From: Mesostigma viride
Taxonomy: Eukaryota > Streptophyta > Mesostigmatophyceae > Mesostigmatales > Mesostigmataceae
Direction of reading: 5' to 3'
DNA length: 23,809 nt
Assembly: GCA_009746045.1 (NCBI GenBank)
Contig: RPFO01000154.1
Location: 471,187 to 494,995 of the forward strand
Positions 7,054-15,300 of the stretch are shown here, piece by piece. A model generated the notes under the pieces. That model saw only the letters and a program-made list of their open reading frames with translations, had not been told where the DNA came from and made no database searches. Made by a program: the position numbers and the translations under genes. Position 1 is the stretch's first letter. Every line of letters begins with the position of its first letter.

Positions 7054-8336
7054 CTAGACCGCATGGGTCGCGACAAAGTCGGCCCGGGTGCGGCGGAATA
7101 ACACATCAGCCACGGTGCGAGTGAGGGCGAGTGACAGACGCTGCCGCCAATACGAGGACCACGTGCGGGCCGACCACGGGGCGGTCTGACCCTCGAGGTC
7201 GAGGCGGTCTTCACGGCGCTGGCAGCACTCGTGGAAAAACTCCGCTGTCTTGGGGCCCATGGCCCCGAACTCCTCAAGGACAAAGGGGATGACCCGGTGG
7301 GGCCCCACATTGCCGTAGGAGGCAAACTTGTCGCGCTCAGCCACAGCGGCAGCAGCGCCGGCATCCACAGCCGCCCGGAGGATGTGGCGACCGGAAAGCG
7401 GCCGAGCCACGGAGACATCGATGAGCAGGTGGCAACCCTGCCCGTCGTAGTCAAGCACGGTAATGTCGGGGCGGTGGTTGGGTGAGTAGAGGGCGGCCCC
7501 ATCCGCGTCCTCGCACTTAATGGTGGAGTGGGGAAAGACCGACCGAACCATGGCACACACCACCCGGAGGAGAGCGGTATGGAGATAGAGGAACCAGTTC
7601 TGGTTCTGCTGGCCACCCATGCACGCGATGTAGTGCGTCCCAGTAGTATCCAGAGCAAGCCCGCAGCTGCCGCAGGACGCACCCGCCGTGATGAGAGGTT
7701 GCGGGGCAAAGAGCTGGTGGCGGAGAGCGATGGCGTAAAGGGCCGGAACCAGTGTGAACAAAGGGCTCATGGGGAGGGCGCGCAGGAATGCGGACCCCAC
7801 GCTCCCCTCAAGGGAAACGGAGTGAAGCCAAGCCTTCCCCTGATCGTTCAAGCTCGCATGCAGACCCATCCAGTCGGCACAGTGTAGTATACCCGCGTAG
7901 GTCTTTTGTTGTTTTTCATGAACGCAGGCAGGGAAGACACTAGGACTGACGACAGTGGACACGCCGGGCGTGCCCCGGGGCAGGCGACGGTGGACGGCCT
8001 GAGCGGGGCGGACGAGGTCGCAAGCCTGCTGGATCCCGAGGTAAGAATCCTGCACAGCCTGCACAAAGGGGAAGGGGGATGGGGTGACCAAGTCGGGAAT
8101 GGCGCTGACGGCGCTGGGGACCAACCGGCGGATCTCCGCCCAGGCCTGAGCAACAGAGCCAAGGAAGGCGGCGGGGGCGAGGCGGGCGGCGCGGGTGAGC
8201 CCACACCCGCCCATGCGGCAGGGGAGGGTGGCCAAGCGCATGGAGTGAGCTGGCAGGCTAGGGCCGGGGAGGAGCACCTGCAAGGCGGCCTGAATGCGCT
8301 CGTCATGGCCTTCCGCGGCAAGCCGCACCAAGTGGG
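7054..8336 (-). CDS. LINE C-terminal part: thumb, CCHC knuckle and restriction-like endonuclease
   Basis: This frame follows the RT part, continuing from the C run as HLVRLAAEGHDERIQAA, then LPCRMGGCGLTRA, typical of the region after LINE RT. A CCHC knuckle, CGSCGLALDTTGTHYIAC (C-x2-C-x9-H-x3-C), lies at about 7621-7674. The endonuclease follows: HRPDITVLDYDGQGCHLLIDVSV with R-P-D near 7465-7473, a second Asp 16 residues later and a downstream K...Y (AERDKFASYG), the PD-(D/E)XK-like pattern of R2-type endonucleases. It would nick the target DNA to prime reverse transcription. All catalytic positions look intact, so this end of the element is not obviously decayed. The stop is TAG at 7054-7056. 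The same frame stays open upstream to 8427, but only the part after 8336 matches the family. Confidence 0.85.
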
Positions 8337-10973
8337 GGGAGCGCCACGGAGCCAGTGAACCACCCGCGGGTGGGCGCAAAACCACAGGAGGAGCCCTTTG
8401 GTCTGGGGGTCCTTGAGGCGCGCCCAAGTCTCAAGGACATGGGTGCGCTGTTCCACGGTGGCCCGGAGCTCCTCTTCGACGTAGTCAGGGTCACCCACAG
8501 GGACGCCCAGGCACGAGAAACCACGCGCCCGCGCCAATGCCCCCGGGATAGCCGCGGGGAAGCCAGAGCAGTCCCCCTGGGGCGAAAAGACTGCACACTT
8601 GGGGAGGGTGAGCCGAAGGTTGATGGCCGCCATGGCCACTTCAAGGGCAGCCAGGGCGGCAACCACAGCGTCGGCCGGGCCAAGGGCATGGATATCGTCC
8701 ATGTAGGCGAGGAGCACGACATCCGGGTGCGCAGCGTGGACACCTTGGAGAGCCTTGTGCAGCGGGGCAGACAGGTAAAAGGGGCCGAGGGGGTCACCTT
8801 GCTGGGTTCCCGTGCGGGAAGCGATGTCGGCGAACGTCCCATCCTCCATGAGGAAGGAGAGTTGAGTGGGTTCGCCGTAGCAGGCTGCTGTCCACGCAAG
8901 AAGGTCAGGGAACGCCTCGCCGACGGCCTCAAAGATGCTAGCCTTGGTGACAGCATTGAACGCATTGTGGCAATCCACCTTCAGCGCCACATGGGTCGGA
9001 TGCGTCTCGAGGTAGGCCTGAACTGTGTGCACGATGATGTCGCTGCCCCCTTTGGTGGCGACGCCAAGCTGGGCCGCGACGGACTCCTCAGTATCACTCC
9101 GGTTGGGGCAGAAGTAGGCGCGAAACTCGGGGGCCTTTTGGCGACAAATGACCTTACTCACCAGCTTGCGTAGGACCTCGCCGCAAGCAATGGGACGAAC
9201 GCGGCCAGCAGGCGGGGGGACGTCGTCTTTCAGGAGGGCAATGAGGCGTGCCCCAGCCAGCCAAGGGCGCGCCGCGGGGGCCAGGGACCCCGCGGCCAAG
9301 TCGGCGGCAGCCTCAAAGAGTGCGGTCGCCCCGCCATGGCCCGCCATCACGGAGAGGTGCTCGTAGCGCCAGCCTGAGGGGCCGGTGGAGGAGGCGTTCG
9401 GCAGATCCTTCAGCACAGCCGTGAAGATGTCCAGGTCCAGGACAATAGGCGGGGGCGGGGGGGTGGCCGGGGCGGGCACCGCAAAGGCCGGTTCGTCGGG
9501 GTGAAGGTCGCGCAAAGCCTGCAGGGTCGGGGGAGTGGAGGGAGCCAACGCGGTCAGTTCAAGCTTTTGCATGGCCCGGCTCAATTCACCTACCTTCACC
9601 AACCGCATGACGTCAGCTTCCACCCGGGCAAAGGAGGCGGCCCCCGACACCCGGGTGGAGGCCGGAGGCTGCAGCGCCCACAGCCCTTCCCAATCCCCGA
9701 GGAGGAACCGCCGGCAGCGAGCGATGACCGCACCCTGTACGCCACGCACGCCCCGCTCCAACGGCGCTAAGAGGAGCCGGGGGGTGACGAGAAACAGCTT
9801 GTGGCCGAGTTCGTCGAGAGGGTGACTATGCATCCGGGCCAGGGAAAGCAGGGCGCAGCGCGTAAACAAGCTCCGGGCGCGGTGAGGGACGTCCGGGAGC
9901 GTCATGCAAGGGTTGCGCGCACAGGCGGCAAAAGGGAGCGTGGCCAGGAATGCCCAGCCTGCCGAGAGGTCCCCCGGATCGCTCGTACCCTGCGATGCCG
10001 GTGGAGGGGCAGGGGCCGACCGAGGGGCCGCCCCGGACCGGGAGGCCGGTGCGGCCGCCGGGCCGCCGGGCAGGCCGTTCTGGGGGGTTTGGCGGCGGCA
10101 CTGCCGCTCATGCTGGTACCGCCCGTGGATCGAAAAAATCCGCTGGCAATGGGCTGCCGGGCAGCGGTAGCAGTCCATGGCGCGCATGGCGGCCTCCGTG
10201 ATGTGGGGGTGGGAAGCCCGAATGTGCACCAGCAACGAATTCCGGTTGGGCAGGCGCGCGCCACACGGGTCACCAAGGGGACCATCGACTTGGCAATAAT
10301 GGAAGCCATCTGAGGGGGTGCGCCCACCCGGTTGGGCCGGCCCGGGTCGAGAGGGGGAGGGGTCGGGAGCACCCTCAGCCAGAGGAACTACAGCTGCAGC
10401 GGAACCCAGGGCGGGGCCGGCCGCCGGGCGGTCAGCAGGGCTCGTGGCAGCCGAGGACAAGACCGGCGCGGGGACGGCCCCCACGGCCGGGAGGGGGGCG
10501 CTGGAGGAGGCAGCCAAGCCGGCGCGCGACCCACGACCACGCACAGGGGAGGCAGGTGTCGGGGCAGGCGCGTGGGACTGGCGGCGCACGGACACGGGCG
10601 AGGGCCCCAGCGGGAGAACGCCAGGAGGCAAGGGGGAAAGGACCGCGGCCCGGCAAAGGGGGCAGGTGGCGGAGGTCGTGTGCAAGCTCGTGGCGATGCA
10701 AGCTTGATGGAAGACGTGGCCGCAAGCAGGGAGGCGGCAGAGACCGTCACCAGGGCGAGGCAGGTCCAAGCAGATGGGGCAGGAGGGGCCGCTGGCAGTG
10801 ACATCCACCAAGTGGGCCGGCCCGTAGTGGGCGGGCGCCGCGTCCCACCCCAGCTCCCAGCTCGGCAGTCGGGCGATCTCATCGGCGGAGAGAAGACGGC
10901 GGCGCGGACCAGCAGGGTGCCAGACATGGGGGATGCCCGCAAGCTCGAGCACATCGTGCAAGATGGCGGGCAC
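8334..10973 (-). CDS. LINE RING-H2, C2H2 fingers and reverse transcriptase (about 880 residues)
   Basis: The frame begins at a GTG (10973), and no ATG occurs before about residue 263, which favours translation as a continuation of the PHD ORF. RING-H2 finger: C65, C68, C84, H86, H89, C92, C104, C107. After a Pro/Ala linker come C2H2-type fingers (C227, C237, H250, H255; then C271, C276, H288, C292), as used by RLE-type LINEs for DNA recognition. An RT-preceding region (VGELSRAMQKLE) leads to RT blocks STGPSGWRYEHL (about 529-540), motif A ALKVDCHNAFN (D667), motif B TGTQQGDPLGP (721-731), motif C LAYMDDIHAL (Y757-D760), then LRLTLPKCAVF. YMDD is unusual for LINEs, which mostly have FADD or YADD. 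After P880 the frame is lost in a C6 run; the open frame continues to 7848 but is out of register and meaningless. RT would copy element RNA at a nicked target. Confidence 0.85.
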
Positions 10974-10987
10974 GGCCGCACCCGCGC

Positions 10988-12157
10988 TCAGCTCAAGAAC
11001 ACGCCCCCCCCCGCATCGTACAGAACCAGGTCGCCGGCGTGCACGGTGACAGGAGCCCCGAAGTCAACGCGCAGGCGGGCGGCTTGCGCTGGGGTGACCG
11101 CCGTAGTCAAGCGCCCGTGGGCCTGCGCAACAAGGCCGGCCGAGCCGGGCCCGGCAGAGGCAAGAAACGTGTGCAGCTGAGGGCGATCGAGCAAGGCGTG
11201 GTCGGTGGCCCCCCCAGCGAGATATGTCGCACGGGCGGCCTGCTGGGCCTGCACGGCAAGCCCTGTAGCAAAGAGCACCACCGCCTGCGCCACTTGAGCG
11301 TCCAGATTCAGGAGCCATTCTTGGCGCACCGCGGGCAGGTGCCAAGGCAGGCGGCCGCCGGCATGGTAGTCCTCGAGGACAAACCCCCAAAGCGTGGAGG
11401 CAAGGACAGGGGGGGAGGCTGCCTGCAGCATGTGCCGGACACGAACCACAAGGGCACTAAATTCAGGGGGCCGTGGGAGCGTAGGAAACGCCGCGTGCAA
11501 GCCGACAGCGTCCAACAGCAAGGGGCAATACAGCCAAGAGAACGTGGCGTGCCGGAGCGCGCTGACGCCCGCAATGTTGGTGGGGGGCCAAACGGAGAAG
11601 TCGTGGGACCCAAGCGCGGCCGACCAGGGGCCCACCACAGGAGTCGCCGCAGGGTGTCCCACAGCCTCAGGGAGGAGAGCCGCCAGGGACCCCTCAAGCA
11701 CAGGAGGACGCAGGTCAGTGGCCACCGCCGTGCTGGCCGGAGGTGGATCCCCAGAGCTAGGCGGGGCAGGGCCAGGGGACCCCGCGGAGGGGCCGGACGT
11801 GACGGCGCGGGGAGAGCGGGAGCACGGTGTGGAACCCTCCACGAGGGCCGCAAGGCCCAGGAGAGGGTCCAGCGAGGGGCTGCGGGAGGGGGCGCGGGCC
11901 GAATGGGATCCCGGGGTCGACACGGCCGCGCGTCGGGAGCCTAGGGACGGCCGAGGCGGGGCCACGCAATGAGGGCACGCCCAAGGACCCGGGGGAGGCA
12001 GCCGGAAGAGGGGCGGGACCAAGCAGCGCGTGTGCCAGCCGCATTGGCACGAATCACACACAAGGAGACGGGGGGCATCCTCACCACTGTGGCAGACCTC
12101 GCACACAAGCGAGAGTGGCACAGGGGCGCCACGACCGCCGTCGTCCAGGTCGCCCAT
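10988..12157 (-). CDS. LINE N-terminal ORF with PHD finger (389 residues)
   Basis: ATG at 12157. A C4HC3 PHD finger spans residues 19-64: C19, C22, C34, C37, H42, C45, C61, C64, with the usual Trp (W59) two residues before the last cysteine pair. Residues of about 66-170 form a Pro/Ser/Ala-rich linker. Residues 185-380 look globular, ending in the stretch AGDLVLYDAGGG. PHD fingers commonly bind histone H3 tails, so a role in chromatin targeting of the retrotransposon complex is plausible but inferred. The stop (10988-10990) lies just past a run of nine G on the coding strand; one more G would carry the frame straight into the next ORF, joining VLYDAGGG to RVLELSAGAAVPAI. It may therefore be the N-terminus of a single polyprotein rather than a separate ORF1. 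Confidence 0.7.
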   Translation of the reverse strand: MGDLDDGGRGAPVPLSLVCEVCHSGEDAPRLLVCDSCQCGWHTRCLVPPLFRLPPPGPWACPHCVAPPRPSLGSRRAAVSTPGSHSARAPSRSPSLDPLLGLAALVEGSTPCSRSPRAVTSGPSAGSPGPAPPSSGDPPPASTAVATDLRPPVLEGSLAALLPEAVGHPAATPVVGPWSAALGSHDFSVWPPTNIAGVSALRHATFSWLYCPLLLDAVGLHAAFPTLPRPPEFSALVVRVRHMLQAASPPVLASTLWGFVLEDYHAGGRLPWHLPAVRQEWLLNLDAQVAQAVVLFATGLAVQAQQAARATYLAGGATDHALLDRPQLHTFLASAGPGSAGLVAQAHGRLTTAVTPAQAARLRVDFGAPVTVHAGDLVLYDAGGGVFLS

Positions 12158-12317
12158 CTCCTGCAGGTGCGCCGCGATGCGTAAGGACCGACGCGGCGCA
12201 GGGCGCCACTAGGCAGCGCATCCCGCGCCCGGGAGGTGCGTCGTCGTGAAGGAGGCATGGGGGAGGTGCGTAAAACAACGGAACCGGAAGCGCGGGGGGA
12301 GAGCGAGATGCGGACGC

Positions 12318-12382
12318 GGGGGGTTTGGGGGGCGTGCCCCCCAAGCGGGGGGTTTGGGGGGCGGCAGCCCCCCAACGCGGGG
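12318..12382 (-). repeat. Duplicated G/C-rich palindrome at LINE 5' end, G-quadruplex potential
   Basis: Two copies of a motif stand in tandem on the plus strand: GGGGGG TTT GGGGGG, a short spacer, CCCCCC. The first is 12318-12342 (spacer CGTG), the second 12347-12373 (spacer CGGCAG). Each can form a hairpin of six G-C pairs, and four G6 runs close together could form a G-quadruplex. On the LINE sense strand it lies about 165-225 bases before the PHD ORF ATG, in the 5' UTR or at the boundary with the satellite. Function is unknown; structured 5' ends are common in LINEs. Confidence 0.7.
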
Positions 12383-15300
12383 CGGCCGCGGTGCCGCACC
12401 TCGGCGCAGGTTTTTTCAGCTGTGCATGGAGAAAAAAACGTGTCTCAATCCAGGAACCCCCGTCGGTTCATCATGTCAGCCTAGAAAACTGGAGCGGTGG
12501 AGCCACAACTAACGGGAAAGCCGCATTCAAATTCGCCTAGCCCACGGGTCACAATTGGCCGACAGGTAGATGCAGCCAGCCCCGGGCGTGTCGCAGACAG
12601 TAATCACTACCGTAGGCCGCGGTGCCGCACCTCGGCGCAGGTTTTTTCAGCTGTGCATGGAGAAAAAAACGTGTCTCAATCCAGGAACCCCCGTCGGTTC
12701 ATCATGTCAGCCTAGAAAACTGGAGCGGTGGAGCCACAACTAACGGGAAAGCCGCATTCAAATTCGCCTAGCCCACGGGTCACAATTGGCCGACAGGTAG
12801 ATGCAGCCAGCCCCGGGCGTGTCGCAGACAGTAATCACTACCGTAGGCCGCGGTGCCGCACCTCGGCGCAGGTTTTTTCAGCTGTGCATGGAGAAAAAAA
12901 CGTGTCTCAATCCAGGAACCCCCGTCGGTTCATCATGTCAGCCTAGAAAACTGGAGCGGTGGAGCCACAACTAACGGGAAAGCCGCATTCAAATTCGCCT
13001 AGCCCACGGGTCACAATTGGCCGACAGGTAGATGCAGCCAGCCCCGGGCGTGTCGCAGACAGTAATCACTACGTAGGCCGCGGTGCCGCACCTCGGCGCA
13101 GGTTTTTTCAGCTGTGCATGGAGAAAAAAACGTGTCTCAATCCAGGAACCCCCGTCGGTTCATCATGTCAGCCTAGAAAACTGGAGCGGTGGAGCCACAA
13201 CTAACGGGAAAGCCGCATTCAAATTCGCCTAGCCCACGGGTCACAATTGGCCGACAGGTAGATGCAGCCAGCCCCGGGCGTGTCGCAGACAGTAATCACT
13301 ACCGTAGGCCGCGGTGCCGCACCTCGGCGCAGGTTTTTTCAGCTGTGCATGGAGAAAAAAACGTGTCTCAATCCAGGAACCCCCGTCGGTTCATCATGTC
13401 AGCCTAGAAAACTGGAGCGGTGGAGCCACAACTAACGGGAAAGCCGCATTCAAATTCGCCTAGCCCACGGGTCACAATTGGCCGACAGGTAGATGCAGCC
13501 AGCCCCGGGCGTGTCGCAGACAGTAATCACTACCGTAGGCCGCGGTGCCGCACCTCGGCGCAGGTTTTTTCAGCTGTGCATGGAGAAAAAAACGTGTCTC
13601 AATCCAGGAACCCCCGTCGGTTCATCATGTCAGCCTAGAAAACTGGAGCGGTGGAGCCACAACTAACGGGAAAGCCGCATTCAAATTCGCCTAGCCCACG
13701 GGTCACAATTGGCCGACAGGTAGATGCAGCCAGCCCCGGGCGTGTCGCAGACAGTAATCACTACCGTAGGCCGCGGTGCCGCACCTCGGCGCAGGTTTTT
13801 TCAGCTGTGCATGGAGAAAAAAACGTGTCTCAATCCAGGAACCCCCGTCGGTTCATCATGTCAGCCTAGAAAACTGGAGCGGTGGAGCCACAACTAACGG
13901 GAAAGCCGCATTCAAATTCGCCTAGCCCACGGGTCACAATTGGCCGACAGGTAGATGCAGCCAGCCCCGGGCGTGTCGCAGACAGTAATCACTACCGTAG
14001 GCCGCGGTGCCGCACCTCGGCGCAGGTTTTTTCAGCTGTGCATGGAGAAAAAAACGTGTCTCAATCCAGGAACCCCCGTCGGTTCATCATGTCAGCCTAG
14101 AAAACTGGAGCGGTGGAGCCACAACTAACGGGAAAGCCGCATTCAAATTCGCCTAGCCCACGGGTCACAATTGGCCGACAGGTAGATGCAGCCAGCCCCG
14201 GGCGTGTCGCAGACAGTAATCACTACCGTAGGCCGCGGTGCCGCACCTCGGCGCAGGTTTTTTCAGCTGTGCATGGAGAAAAAAACGTGTCTCAATCCAG
14301 GAACCCCCGTCGGTTCATCATGTCAGCCTAGAAAACTGGAGCGGTGGAGCCACAACTAACGGGAAAGCCGCATTCAAATTCGCCTAGCCCACGGGTCACA
14401 ATTGGCCGACAGGTAGATGCAGCCAGCCCCGGGCGTGTCGCAGACAGTAATCACTACCGTAGGCCGCGGTGCCGCACCTCGGCGCAGGTTTTTTCAGCTG
14501 TGCATGGAGAAAAAAACGTGTCTCAATCCAGGAACCCCCGTCGGTTCATCATGTCAGCCTAGAAAACTGGAGCGGTGGAGCCACAACTAACGGGAAAGCC
14601 GCATTCAAATTCGCCTAGCCCACGGGTCACAATTGGCCGACAGGTAGATGCAGCCAGCCCCGGGCGTGTCGCAGACAGTAATCACTACCGTAGGCCGCGG
14701 TGCCGCACCTCGGCGCAGGTTTTTTCAGCTGTGCATGGAGAAAAAAACGTGTCTCAATCCAGGAACCCCCGTCGGTTCATCATGTCAGCCTAGAAAACTG
14801 GAGCGGTGGAGCCACAACTAACGGGAAAGCCGCATTCAAATTCGCCTAGCCCACGGGTCACAATTGGCCGACAGGTAGATGCAGCCAGCCCCGGGCGTGT
14901 CGCAGACAGTAATCACTACCGTAGGCCGCGGTGCCGCACCTCGGCGCAGGTTTTTTCAGCTGTGCATGGAGAAAAAAACGTGTCTCAATCCAGGAACCCC
15001 CGTCGGTTCATCATGTCAGCCTAGAAAACTGGAGCGGTGGAGCCACAACTAACGGGAAAGCCGCATTCAAATTCGCCTAGCCCACGGGTCACAATTGGCC
15101 GACAGGTAGATGCAGCCAGCCCCGGGCGTGTCGCAGACAGTAATCACTACCGTAGGCCGCGGTGCCGCACCTCGGCGCAGGTTTTTTCAGCTGTGCATGG
15201 AGAAAAAAACGTGTCTCAATCCAGGAACCCCCGTCGGTTCATCATGTCAGCCTAGAAAACTGGAGCGGTGGAGCCACAACTAACGGGAAAGCCGCATTCA

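Larger units (their letters stand above)
6989..12383 (-). mobile_element. LINE (non-LTR retrotransposon) of the restriction-like endonuclease type, near full length
   Basis: This minus-strand element of about 5.4 kb has a 5' end close to 12383, abutting the satellite, and a 3' end near 6989. In order it encodes a PHD finger, RING-H2, two C2H2-type fingers, reverse transcriptase, a CCHC knuckle and a restriction-like endonuclease. No AP-type endonuclease region was seen. An RLE downstream of the RT places it with R2, R4, NeSL, Hero and Utopia-like groups rather than L1 or CR1. The 3' tail after the stop at 7054 is only about 65 bases with no poly(A) visible. No target-site duplication is visible. 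The coding frame is interrupted only at C9 (11004-11012) and G6 (8334-8339), plus-strand view. End points are approximate, set by the composition change on the left and the first satellite unit on the right. Confidence 0.85.

Noticed and set aside
8355-11944. Long plus-strand open frames across the LINE
   Set aside because: Shadows of the GC-rich minus-strand coding region; the reverse strand carries all zinc finger, RT and endonuclease motifs.
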